Shown: one piece after another, positions 44,637-53,067 of the stretch
How positions within the stretch are numbered: the stretch's first letter is position 1
Layout of the letters: each line of letters opens with the position of its first letter
DNA from: UMGS2069 sp900557585
Lineage (GTDB): Bacteria > Bacillota > Clostridia > Christensenellales > UBA1242
Assembly (NCBI GenBank): GCA_902476355.1
Contig: CABSCS010000008.1
Span: 13,279-77,278, forward strand
DNA: 64,000 nt
Direction of reading: 5' to 3'
The notes under the pieces: generated by a model
Told to the model about the DNA's origin: nothing
Database searches by the model: none
Seen by the model: only the letters and a program-made list of their open reading frames with translations
Position numbers and translations under genes: made by a program

Positions 44637-45635
44637 ATGGAAATAAGAATAAATCATCTTTGCTTTGGCTATATCAAGCGTCCACTTTCTGTGGTCGACT
44701 TTTCCTGTGCTTTAAAAAATGGAGAAATTCTTTCGCTTGTTGGTGGAGAGGGCGCTGGCAAAACCAGCCTTCTTCGCGTTGTTTCTGGGCTTGAAAAGCA
44801 ATATGTGGGAACAATTTTCATGAATGGTAAAAACGCAGAAACCCTTTCGCTTGAAGAAAGAAACATTTCATATATTCCGTCAGAGCCTGTTGTGTTTATG
44901 GGCAAAAGTGTTGAAAAGAATTTTGAGTTTTTGTTTAAAGTTCTTCAAAAAGAATATGATGATAGTATAGTGAAAGAAACAATGCAAAAGTTTGGCCTTG
45001 ACATTGACATTAAAACAAAGATGAAGAAACTATCATCTGCACAAAGAAAAGTGTTCACCATTGCAAGAGCGTTCATTAAAAGTCCAACATTGTTTTTGAT
45101 TGATGACCTTTTTAAAAATGAGAAAGAAGAAGATTGCTTGTTCATAAAAAACTCAATTTCAACGCTTTTTAAAGAAAGAAACACACTTTCAAGCGTGATT
45201 ATGGTTGAAAACAATGTTTTTCACGTTGGCAAAGCAAATCAATATTTCTATTTCAGTTATGGCAAAAACACAAAAATTTCTGGCATAAATGAAATTGAGA
45301 AAAATCCAATCGATATGTATGCCCTTGACTTTTTCAAGCATTTTGAAAAGGATTATATCTTATATTTTGATGGATATAATTATTTTTTGAAAGACTATGA
45401 ACTTGTCAAAAAATCTAAAAATCAATTTGAAAAAATTTTAAAAAGACAAATTAAACTTGACCAATGTTTTTCAGACGTAATGTCAAAGCAAAAACTTGAA
45501 CCAGAAACCGAGATGCAGGTTAGGGTTGCGGGCGTTCAAGAGTTTGAAAATTTGTCAGATGAGATTTTAAACAATTTGTTAAAGAGTGGTGAAATTTTTA
45601 TTTTTGATAAAAATAGTTTCACCAAAGTGATATAA
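44637..45635 (+). CDS. Orphan ABC-type ATPase with degenerate catalytic motifs
   Basis: This 332-residue protein has a clear ABC fold: Walker A GGEGAGKTS at about residue 36-44, a signature region LSSAQRKVFTIARAF instead of LSGGQ, and Walker B FLIDDLF in which the catalytic Glu after the Asp is replaced by Asp. A C-terminal domain of about 100 residues resembles no known permease or TOBE domain clearly. No permease gene is adjacent. ATP binding is likely but hydrolysis may be weak. It precedes an HTH gene by 63 bases. No ribosome site is visible; the message is probably leaderless. Confidence 0.85.
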   Translation: MEIRINHLCFGYIKRPLSVVDFSCALKNGEILSLVGGEGAGKTSLLRVVSGLEKQYVGTIFMNGKNAETLSLEERNISYIPSEPVVFMGKSVEKNFEFLFKVLQKEYDDSIVKETMQKFGLDIDIKTKMKKLSSAQRKVFTIARAFIKSPTLFLIDDLFKNEKEEDCLFIKNSISTLFKERNTLSSVIMVENNVFHVGKANQYFYFSYGKNTKISGINEIEKNPIDMYALDFFKHFEKDYILYFDGYNYFLKDYELVKKSKNQFEKILKRQIKLDQCFSDVMSKQKLEPETEMQVRVAGVQEFENLSDEILNNLLKSGEIFIFDKNSFTKVI

Positions 45636-45639
45636 ACAA

Positions 45640-45667
45640 TTGATTTTTACAAAGATTTTGTTATACT
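45640..45667 (+). promoter_or_regulatory. Promoter of the HTH-nth-obgE group
   Basis: TTGATT (45640-45645), a 16-base spacer and TATACT (45662-45667). Confidence 0.55.
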
Positions 45668-45698
45668 ATTATATGAATGCAAAACAAAGGAGAGAGGA

Positions 45699-46049
45699 AT
45701 GGCAATTTCGGCAGACAATAAAAAATCAACAAAAAAATGCGATTTCATGGAAAAGGTTTATAAATATCTTAATGGCGACCAAAAGGTTGAAATTGCAGAT
45801 GCGTTTTTGACAAAGAACATGATTGATGTTTTCAAAGATGTTGAACTTCGTCAAAGTATTGATGCTTTTTTTGCTAACAATCTTAACATTAGCGAAACGA
45901 GCAGAAATGCGTTCATGCACAGAAACACTTTGCTTTATCGCATAGACAAAATTCAAAAACTTACTGGGCTCAATATCAGAAACTTTAATGACGCAGTAAT
46001 GCTTCTTCACCTTGAACAAATCTATGAAAAAACAAAGAATATCAGATAA
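45699..46049 (+). CDS. PucR/CdaR-type helix-turn-helix protein
   Basis: This 116-residue protein is mainly the C-terminal HTH of the PucR/CdaR family: FFANNLNISETSRNAFMHR followed by NTLLYRIDKIQKLTGL and DAVMLLHL. Full PucR proteins have a large sensor domain, which is absent here. It may be a stand-alone regulator working with the upstream ABC protein. GGAGAG precedes the start, and the stop overlaps the nth ATG. Confidence 0.85.
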   Translation: MAISADNKKSTKKCDFMEKVYKYLNGDQKVEIADAFLTKNMIDVFKDVELRQSIDAFFANNLNISETSRNAFMHRNTLLYRIDKIQKLTGLNIRNFNDAVMLLHLEQIYEKTKNIR

Positions 46050-46684
46050 TGAGCAAAAACAGTCTTATAGAGAAAATTCAAGAAGAATATAAAGATGCAA
46101 AATGTGAACTAAACTTCAATTCGCCTTTTCAACTTTTGGTTGCAGTTGTGCTTTCGGCGCAGTGCACAGACAAAAGGGTGAACGAGGTTACAAAGCATTT
46201 GTTTGCAAAATATCCTTCGGCAAAAGACATTGCATCGCTTCCACTTGAATCTATTGAAAATGAAATTCGCAGTTGTGGGTTCTATCACAACAAGGCAATT
46301 GCGCTGAAAAGTCTTTCGCAAGACATTGAAACAAGGTTTGGTGGAGAGTTTCCCAAAACAAAAGAAGAATTGAAAAGTCTTCGTGGGGTTGGCGAAAAAA
46401 CAGCAAATGTTGTTGTTTCAATGGTATACCGCGTTCCAGCAATTGCGGTTGACACCCATGTTTTCCGAGTTTCAAACAGGCTTGGACTTGCAAATGCAAA
46501 CACGCCTGAAAAAACTCAAAAACAACTTGAAAAAGTGATTCCTAAAAAATATTGGATAAACACACACTATGCACTTGTTTTGCATGGAAGGTATGTTTGT
46601 TCGTCCCGCAGTCCAAAATGTGAAATTTGCAATTTTAAAGAGGACTGCAAGTTTTATAATGAAAATCAAAAGTCGAAAAAATAA
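46049..46684 (+). CDS. nth: Endonuclease III
   Basis: This DNA glycosylase/AP lyase removes oxidised pyrimidines. The 211-residue sequence has the helix-hairpin-helix LRGVGEKTANVVVSMV with the catalytic Lys (GEKT), VDTHVFRVSNRLG with the catalytic Asp, and the C-terminal iron-sulfur loop with spacing C-x6-C-x2-C-x5-C (in CSSRSPKCEICNFKEDC). It overlaps the HTH gene by one base. Confidence 0.97.
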   Translation: MSKNSLIEKIQEEYKDAKCELNFNSPFQLLVAVVLSAQCTDKRVNEVTKHLFAKYPSAKDIASLPLESIENEIRSCGFYHNKAIALKSLSQDIETRFGGEFPKTKEELKSLRGVGEKTANVVVSMVYRVPAIAVDTHVFRVSNRLGLANANTPEKTQKQLEKVIPKKYWINTHYALVLHGRYVCSSRSPKCEICNFKEDCKFYNENQKSKK

Positions 46685-46695
46685 AGGAAAAGAAA

Positions 46696-47970
46696 ATGTT
46701 TGTTGACAGAGTAAAAATCTATATCAAAGCAGGTCAGGGCGGAAACGGCAAGACCTCTTTTCACACTGAAAAATTTGTTCGAAAAGGTGGCCCCGACGGT
46801 GGCGATGGTGGAAAAGGTGGCGACATTATTTTTGTTGCCGACCATCAACTTGACACCCTTGCAGATTTCAAATTCACAAAACATTATCGCGCAGAAGACG
46901 GAACCAATGGAGGAAGTGGAAACTGCACAGGTAAATGCGGAAAAAATCTTATCATCAAAGTTCCATGCGGAACAGTTATAAAAGATGCCGAAACCGGAGG
47001 CATTCTTGCAGACCTTTTCAAAGATGGTGACAAGGTGACAGCGCTTGTTGGTGGTGAAGGTGGGAAAGGAAACTATCACTTTAAAACAAGCAAACGTCAA
47101 GCACCTGCATTTTCACAAACCGGTCAACTTACCGAAGAAAAACAAGTGATTTTGGAACTTAAAACAATTGCAGATGTTGGTCTTATTGGTTTTCCAAATG
47201 TCGGAAAGAGTACACTTCTTTCAATGCTCACTTCTGCAAAACCTAAAATTGCAAACTATCATTTCACAACACTTTCACCAAACATTGGCGTTGCCAAAGT
47301 ATATGATAAGAGTTTTGTGATTGCCGACATTCCTGGAATCATCGAGGGTGCAAGTGAGGGTGTTGGTCTTGGACATTATTTCCTTCGTCATATTGAAAGA
47401 ACAAGACTTTTGCTTCATGTTATTGACGTTTCAGGAAGTGAAGACCGCGACCCATATTCTGATTTTAAAATTGTAAACAACGAACTTAAAAAATATGGAA
47501 AAGTAGTTTCATCTCTTCCACAAATTGTTGTTTTGAACAAGTGTGACCTTGCAACAGAAAAACAAATTTCTGACTTCAAGAAACATCTTTCAAGACTTAA
47601 AACAAAATATGAAGTTGTTGAAATTTCTGCGGTTTCAAACCGAAATCTTGATGGACTTTTGAATGTTGTGTATAAAGCACTTCAAGCGCTTCCACCAAAG
47701 AAACCCCTTGAATTTACACCATTTGTATACACTCGTCCAGATGAAAACAGATATGAAATCACTCGTGCAGACGATGGTGCGTTTGTGCTTTCTGGCGGAT
47801 TTATTGATGAACTTGTTCGAAATATTGTTGTAGATGACTATACATCTTTTGCATATTTCCAAAAAGTTTTGAAAGATAAGGGAATTATCAAAGAACTTAA
47901 AAAACGTGGGGCAGTTGAAGGAAGCATTGTACGTGTTAAAGATGTTGACTTTGAATATTTCCCAGATTAA
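46696..47970 (+). CDS. obgE: GTPase ObgE/CgtA
   Basis: Obg is an essential GTPase in late 50S assembly and stress response. The 424-residue protein has the glycine-rich Obg fold (GGPDGGDGGKGGDI), the G domain with GFPNVGKST near residue 164 and DIPGIIEGASEGVGLG, NKCD as G4, and a C-terminal OCT domain. AAAGGAAAAG lies before the start. In many Bacillota rpmA precedes it; rpmA is not here. Confidence 0.97.
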   Translation: MFVDRVKIYIKAGQGGNGKTSFHTEKFVRKGGPDGGDGGKGGDIIFVADHQLDTLADFKFTKHYRAEDGTNGGSGNCTGKCGKNLIIKVPCGTVIKDAETGGILADLFKDGDKVTALVGGEGGKGNYHFKTSKRQAPAFSQTGQLTEEKQVILELKTIADVGLIGFPNVGKSTLLSMLTSAKPKIANYHFTTLSPNIGVAKVYDKSFVIADIPGIIEGASEGVGLGHYFLRHIERTRLLLHVIDVSGSEDRDPYSDFKIVNNELKKYGKVVSSLPQIVVLNKCDLATEKQISDFKKHLSRLKTKYEVVEISAVSNRNLDGLLNVVYKALQALPPKKPLEFTPFVYTRPDENRYEITRADDGAFVLSGGFIDELVRNIVVDDYTSFAYFQKVLKDKGIIKELKKRGAVEGSIVRVKDVDFEYFPD

Positions 47971-47981
47971 AGGAGAAAATA

Positions 47982-48275
47982 ATGGATTCTAAAACTCGTG
48001 CAAAACTTCGTGCACTTGCAAGTCAAATTGATGCAACTGTCATTGTTGGCAAAGATGGAATTACAGACAATGTTCTTGCTCAAATTTCAATGGAACTTGA
48101 CGCGAAAGAACTTGTGAAAATTTCAGTGCTATCAAGTGATGAAGACTATAAAGCAATGCTTGAAGAAATTTCAAACAAACTTAAAGCAGAACCTATTTGC
48201 CACATTGGCAAAAAATTGGTTGTTTATCGCTTTTCAATGAAAAAGAAAGTTAAACATGTTCTAGAAGAAAAATAA
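47982..48275 (+). CDS. yhbY: YhbY-family RNA-binding protein
   Basis: This 97-residue CRM-domain protein associates with pre-50S particles. It shows KTRAKLRALASQIDATVIVG, VKISVLSSDEDYKAMLEEI and a C-terminal HIGKKLVVYR with the GKxxxxYR motif of the family. It lies 11 bases after obgE behind AAAGGAG, forming a ribosome-assembly pair. Confidence 0.93.
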   Translation: MDSKTRAKLRALASQIDATVIVGKDGITDNVLAQISMELDAKELVKISVLSSDEDYKAMLEEISNKLKAEPICHIGKKLVVYRFSMKKKVKHVLEEK

Positions 48276-48282
48276 AATATGC

Positions 48283-48310
48283 TTGACTTTGAACCTTTTT
48301 GGTTTATAAT
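48283..48310 (+). promoter_or_regulatory. Promoter of the pheST T-box
   Basis: TTGACT (48283-48288), a 16-base spacer and TATAAT (48305-48310). Confidence 0.7.
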
Positions 48311-48317
48311 TAAATTA

Positions 48318-48562
48318 TTATAAAGACGATGACTATGTAAAGTAGTTTTCAATTTCCATGAAGAGAGTGTTGCTCGTGGCTGGAAGGCAACATATGGTTC
48401 AGTTGAAAATGAATTTCGGCATATGAGTTGCTTGCAGGAAATGGCAAGTCGGTTGCCCCCGTGAAAGGCTGAAACGAGACACTTTTTGTGTGAAACAAGG
48501 TGGTACCACGCTTTCAACGCGTCCTTGGAGAGACAATCTCCATGGGCGCTTTTATTTTTTTT
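48318..48562 (+). promoter_or_regulatory. T-box riboswitch, phenylalanine
   Basis: This leader senses uncharged tRNA-Phe and lets transcription into pheST go on. It contains the nearly invariant T-box sequence AAGGTGGTACCACG (48497-48510, with the TGG that pairs with the tRNA 3' end), a stem I region, a likely specifier TTC (Phe codon) at 48416-48418 in the loop TGAATTTCGG, and a terminator (48519-48549) that competes with the antiterminator. The pheS ATG follows 15 bases after the T run. Confidence 0.93.
48519..48562 (+). terminator. T-box terminator
   Basis: The stem GCGTCC-TT-GGAGA / TCTCC-AT-GGGCGC (48519-48549) is followed by TTTTATTTTTTTT. Confidence 0.9.
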
Positions 48563-48576
48563 AAAGGAGAAGAAAA

Positions 48577-49608
48577 ATGAAAGAGAAAATCTTAAAACTT
48601 AAAGAAGAATTTGAAGAGTTCTGCAAAAATGTAAAATCGCTTGCCGATGTAGAATCTTTGCGTCTTGACTTTCTTGGAAAAAAAGGAAAAATCACAAATT
48701 TAATGGCTGATTTCCGTCTTGTTCCAAACGAACAAAAGAAAGAAATTGGAATGCTTATCAACAACCTTAAAACAAACGTTGAAGAAACTGCAAAAAATTT
48801 GAAAGAAAAGGTTGAGGCTCTTGCTCTTGAAGAAGAACTTAAAAATGACAAGAAAATTGACTATACTTTGCCAGTTGATTTGAAAACCGGAGCACTTTCA
48901 CCAAGAACCATTCTTCAAAAACAAATCATTGACACTTTTGTTTCAATGGGCTTTATTGTTGAAGATGGAAATGAAATTGAAACCGAATATAACAACTTTG
49001 ACTCTGTAAATGTTCCTGCATCGCACCCAGCACGTGACATGCAAGACACTTTCTGGCTTGACAATGGCGAGGTTTTGAAAACTCAAACTTCTGCTGCACA
49101 AAACCGCATTTTGAGAACACATGGTCCAAAATGTCGTGTTATTTTTCCAGGAAGATGTTTCAGAAATGAAGCACTTGATGCAACCCATGAAAACACATTC
49201 TTCCAAGTTGAAGGCGTTGTTGTTGACGAAAACGTTTCTGTTGCAAACCTTATCTATTTCATGAAACAAATGCTTAAAGGCGTGTTCAAAAAAGATGTGA
49301 ACGTTCGTCTTCGTCCTGGATTTTTCCCATTCACTGAACCAAGTTTCGAACTTGATGCAACATGCCCATTCTGTGGTGGAAAGGGTTGCAACTCTTGTTC
49401 AAAAACTGGCTGGCTTGAACTTTGCCCATGCGGTATGATTCATCCAAATGTTTTAAAAATGGCTGGAATTGACCCAGACAAATATAACGGCTTTGCGTTT
49501 GGTCTTGGCTTTGACCGCTTGGTTATGATTAGAACTGGTCTTGAAGATATCCGTTATCTTAACAGCGGAAATATTAAACTTTTAAGCCAATATGGAACAA
49601 AGATATAG
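48577..49608 (+). CDS. pheS: Phenylalanine-tRNA ligase alpha subunit
   Basis: This catalytic subunit of the alpha2beta2 enzyme has an N-terminal coiled coil (about residues 1-85) and class II motifs: motif 2 GRCFRNEALDATHENTFFQ, FRLRPGFFPFTEPSFE-like block (RLRPGFFPFTEPSFELD), and motif 3 GFGLGFDRLVMIRTG-like block (AFGLGFDRLVMI). The length of 343 residues is normal. It lies 12 bases before pheT. Confidence 0.97.
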   Translation: MKEKILKLKEEFEEFCKNVKSLADVESLRLDFLGKKGKITNLMADFRLVPNEQKKEIGMLINNLKTNVEETAKNLKEKVEALALEEELKNDKKIDYTLPVDLKTGALSPRTILQKQIIDTFVSMGFIVEDGNEIETEYNNFDSVNVPASHPARDMQDTFWLDNGEVLKTQTSAAQNRILRTHGPKCRVIFPGRCFRNEALDATHENTFFQVEGVVVDENVSVANLIYFMKQMLKGVFKKDVNVRLRPGFFPFTEPSFELDATCPFCGGKGCNSCSKTGWLELCPCGMIHPNVLKMAGIDPDKYNGFAFGLGFDRLVMIRTGLEDIRYLNSGNIKLLSQYGTKI

Positions 49609-49620
49609 GAGGAGAAGACA

Positions 49621-51996
49621 ATGTATATTTCAATGAATTGGATTAAAGATTTTGTTGATCTTGACGGAATCTCTACCGAAGAACTTGTGAAAAGATTCAA
49701 CCTTGCAACTGCCGAAATTGAAGGCTATGAAGAAAAGGGAAAAGACACCTATGGCGTTGTTTTTGGAAAGATTATTGAATGCAAAAATCATCCAGAATCA
49801 AATCATCTTCACATTTTGAAAGTTGATGTTGGCAAAGAAGTTCTTCAAATTGTTTGTGGTGCGCCAAATGCGCGAGAAGGTCTTGTTACATGCGTTGCAA
49901 CTGTTGGTGGCTGTGTTTCAGGAATGAAAATTAAACCTGCAAAACTTGTTGGTGTTGAATCTTTCGGAATGTGTTGCAGTGCCGCAGAACTTGGAATTGG
50001 TGCCGACGATGATGGAATCATGGAAGTGACCGAAAATGTAACACTTGGTGAAGACATTAAAAATGTTTGGCCAGTTGATGATGTTGTTCTTGAAATTGAC
50101 AACAAAACATTAACAAACCGTCCTGACCTTTGGGGTCACTATGGTTTGGCTCGTGAATTTGCTGCAATTTTTGACAAGCAACTTAAACCACTTGAGACTC
50201 TTGACCTTTCAAAATTTGATGGTCTTGAAAAAATTCCTGTTGAAAATCTGAACGAAGATTGCTATCGCTATGGTGCAATTTCTGTTGACAATGTGACAGT
50301 TAAAAAATCACCAATGAAAATGGCAATCCGTTTGTGTTATGCCGGAATGAGAGATATCAATCTTTTGGCAGACATTACAAACTATGTAATGCTTGAAACT
50401 GGTCAACCAATGCATGCTTTTGACCATGATGTTGTCTCGGGCATTAAAGTTTTGAAAGCACAAAAAGGTGACAAACTCTTGACTCTTGAAGGTGAAGAAC
50501 ACGACATTCCAGAAGGCGCAATTGTAATTGCAGATGATAAAAAAGTTCCTGTTGCAATTGCAGGAATTAAAGGCGGACTTAAATCATCAATTTCAGACAC
50601 AACAACAAATGTTTTGTTTGAAGGTGCAAACTTTGACCCAGTAATGATAAGAAAAACAAGCCGTGCAATTGGTCTTGTTACTGACGCATCTCAACGCTAT
50701 GAAAAATCACTTGACCCAGAACTTACAAGCGTTGCTCTTGGAAGACTTTTGGAAATTTTGCGTCATATTGACAAAGATATTGTTGTTTCAAGCGCATTTT
50801 CAGATGTTTATACAAAGAAATATGATAAAAAGATAATCAATATCACATCAGAATTCATTTCTCGAAGAATTGGTGCACAAATCAGTGACGAACAAATTGT
50901 AAAAGTTCTTTCTGCTCTTGGTTTTGGCGTTGAACAAAACGGAGAGGTTATAACTGCACATGTTCCAACATATCGTGCAACCAAAGATGTTTCAATGAAA
51001 GAAGATTTGGTTGAAGAAATTGCAAGAATGTATGGCTATGACAACATTGTTCCAGCACCACTCAGTTTCAATCCTGCACCAGTTGAACTTAATGTTCAAG
51101 TTCGTGAAGAATATGAAGTGAAAAAACTGCTTGCTGTGAAATATAATGCAGTTGAGGTTCAATCTCACATTTGGAACTTTGCCGACTTTAACAAAGCGCA
51201 TTTCATTGAAAGTGAAAGTATTGTTAAACTTCTTGACAGTTCAAATGCTGGTCAAAGCGGAATCAGAAGTGAACTTCTTCCAACAATGCTTAAAGTTGTT
51301 TCAGAAAACCGAAATGTTCTTTCAGATATTCGTGTGTTTGAAGTTGGAAGAGTTGCTCCAAGTTTGAATGAAGAAAAACTTGTAAACGAAGAAAAACATC
51401 TTGCTGTTGTTTTTGCAAGTCAAACTGAAAGCATTGAAAACCTTTTTGAAGAACTCAAAAGATTTGTTATTGACTATGCTAAAAACGAACTTCAACTTGA
51501 TCTTTGGCTTAAAGAGGGTGAGAAACCATCATATATGCACCCATACAATACATTCAGAATTGTTTCAAGAGAAGATGATTTTGGATATGTTGGTGTCCTT
51601 AATCCAAAGGTTTCAAAATCAATTGATAAGCGTCTTAACATGGTTTGTCTTGAACTTGATTTTGGAGTCCTTGCAGGAAAACATGGCTTCTTCAAAAAAG
51701 CAAAAGTTCCTTCAAAATTCCAAAGCGTTAAACTTGATGTAAGCGTTTCAGTTCCTGCTTCTATGCTTTATGGCGAACTTGAACAAGTGCTTAATAAATA
51801 TCGTTCAAAAATTTCAAATGGCTATATTTTGAAAGATATCTATGAGGCTGATTCGCAAACAACCGGAACAAAAAATGTTACTGTTTCATATGAACTTTGC
51901 GGAAAAGACCATACTCTTGAAGGAACAGAAATTGACCAATTTTTGAATGGTCTTATTGAACATCTTGAAAAGAATAAACTTGTTGTTAAAAGATAA
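49621..51996 (+). CDS. pheT: Phenylalanine-tRNA ligase beta subunit
   Basis: The 791-residue protein has the N-terminal tRNA-binding domain (about residues 40-150), B3/B4 editing domain, B5 domain, catalytic-like domain and C-terminal anticodon-binding FDX-ACB domain (about 700-791). Motifs seen are SNHLHILKVDVG, TNRPDLWGHYGLAREFAAIF and the B3/B4 SNAGQSGIRSELLPTML-type core. AGGAGGAG-like site precedes the ATG. Together with pheS it forms a T-box controlled operon. Confidence 0.96.
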   Translation: MYISMNWIKDFVDLDGISTEELVKRFNLATAEIEGYEEKGKDTYGVVFGKIIECKNHPESNHLHILKVDVGKEVLQIVCGAPNAREGLVTCVATVGGCVSGMKIKPAKLVGVESFGMCCSAAELGIGADDDGIMEVTENVTLGEDIKNVWPVDDVVLEIDNKTLTNRPDLWGHYGLAREFAAIFDKQLKPLETLDLSKFDGLEKIPVENLNEDCYRYGAISVDNVTVKKSPMKMAIRLCYAGMRDINLLADITNYVMLETGQPMHAFDHDVVSGIKVLKAQKGDKLLTLEGEEHDIPEGAIVIADDKKVPVAIAGIKGGLKSSISDTTTNVLFEGANFDPVMIRKTSRAIGLVTDASQRYEKSLDPELTSVALGRLLEILRHIDKDIVVSSAFSDVYTKKYDKKIINITSEFISRRIGAQISDEQIVKVLSALGFGVEQNGEVITAHVPTYRATKDVSMKEDLVEEIARMYGYDNIVPAPLSFNPAPVELNVQVREEYEVKKLLAVKYNAVEVQSHIWNFADFNKAHFIESESIVKLLDSSNAGQSGIRSELLPTMLKVVSENRNVLSDIRVFEVGRVAPSLNEEKLVNEEKHLAVVFASQTESIENLFEELKRFVIDYAKNELQLDLWLKEGEKPSYMHPYNTFRIVSREDDFGYVGVLNPKVSKSIDKRLNMVCLELDFGVLAGKHGFFKKAKVPSKFQSVKLDVSVSVPASMLYGELEQVLNKYRSKISNGYILKDIYEADSQTTGTKNVTVSYELCGKDHTLEGTEIDQFLNGLIEHLEKNKLVVKR

Positions 51997-52044
51997 AATA
52001 AGTCATAAAAATATAAGATAAAAATGATTACAAATTGTAATATA

Positions 52045-52075
52045 AAAAATAGACCAAATTATGGTCTATTTTTTA
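52045..52075. terminator. Bidirectional terminator after pheT
   Basis: A perfect 12-bp stem with arms AAAAATAGACCA (52045-52056) and TGGTCTATTTTT (52062-52073), serving pheT and the minus-strand gene. Confidence 0.9.
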
Positions 52076-52115
52076 TTGCCGATTTTATGCTTTAATAATG
52101 TTTGTTAGCAATAAA

Positions 52116-52973
52116 TCAAACATGATTTTTTGTCTCAAATTTATCGTTATCATTTTCTTTTTTATACATGTTTAAAAGACTAGTTTTTTGCTCTTCTTGC
52201 TTTGGTTTTCCAAAAATGAAAAGAATAATTGAAAGAATAAAAGAGATAAAAGCAATATAAACATAGTGCTTTGAATATGGAATTATCATTGACAATATAT
52301 ATAATATAATTGAAACTTTCAACATATTTTTTGCTTGCGTACGGCAAAATAGATATGAATATTCATGTTTTCTTTTAATAATTTGCGTTTTTTCTGTTTG
52401 TGGTAAATTATATTGCTTATTTTTTACGATAGCAAAAAGAATGTCTGGGGTGATGAATGATATCTTAAAATCTTTAACATTTTTAACAATCCGTTTTGCA
52501 CTTTCATTTACATTTGAACAGATGATTGCAACTTCTTTTGTATTGTTTTTCTTTAAAAACTCCGTGTTTGATATGACCGTGAAAATATCTTCATCAATGA
52601 CGCTTGTTTGTGAAATTTTGTTCAAGATTGCCGTGTTATTTTTGAGTAAAAAATACTGATTTTTTTGTGATGAAATTTCGGCAGAAAACAATGATTTTAT
52701 AAAGGCGTTTTGTTTGATTTTTGTTTGGCTTTTCAAATAATATGTCAGATTTTCAATTTGTTTTTCTTCGCTTTTTTTCAGCCCTAATTTTCGATATTTT
52801 TTGTTTTGAATGCCAACAATAATTTTTACAAAAATAAATGTTAAAGCAATTGATATAATGAGGCATAAAATTTTATTTGCAATATACTTTTTCAATGTAA
52901 GATAACAGAAAAACATCCACAAAACACCAAGAGTGGAGTTGTCAAGAAATCTTGCAAGTTTGCTTCGTTCCAT
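52116..52973 (-). CDS. Unknown membrane protein with two helix pairs
   Basis: This 285-residue protein has two N-terminal helices (about residues 12-52), a soluble mid-domain of about 150 residues, and two C-terminal helices (about 220-258). It is Lys-, Asn- and Ile-rich. The mid-domain has alternating strands and helices (EVAIICSNVNESAKRIVKNV, then ISFITPDILFAIV), which could be a Rossmann- or endonuclease-like fold, but I find no catalytic motif. The start at 52973 has no clear ribosome site. Codon use looks like that of neighbouring AT-rich genes. Function unknown. Confidence 0.7.
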   Translation of the reverse strand: MERSKLARFLDNSTLGVLWMFFCYLTLKKYIANKILCLIISIALTFIFVKIIVGIQNKKYRKLGLKKSEEKQIENLTYYLKSQTKIKQNAFIKSLFSAEISSQKNQYFLLKNNTAILNKISQTSVIDEDIFTVISNTEFLKKNNTKEVAIICSNVNESAKRIVKNVKDFKISFITPDILFAIVKNKQYNLPQTEKTQIIKRKHEYSYLFCRTQAKNMLKVSIILYILSMIIPYSKHYVYIAFISFILSIILFIFGKPKQEEQKTSLLNMYKKENDNDKFETKNHV

Positions 52974-53021
52974 GCAATAAATTATTTCAAATATTATTTA
53001 TAATATACACGTGCTAAAAAG

Positions 53022-53050
53022 TTGCCACCCAGGAATAAAACGGGTATAAT
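53022..53050 (+). promoter_or_regulatory. Promoter of the nucleoside phosphorylase-deoC group
   Basis: TTGCCA (53022-53027), a 17-base spacer and TATAAT (53045-53050); the spacer contains the inverted repeat ACCC/GGGT. Confidence 0.65.
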
Positions 53051-53067
53051 ATGATAAGGAGAAAAAT

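Noticed and set aside
48283..48297. CtsR box before pheS
   Set aside because: TTGACTTTGAACC lacks the second heptamer at the right spacing; it is the -35 of the T-box promoter.
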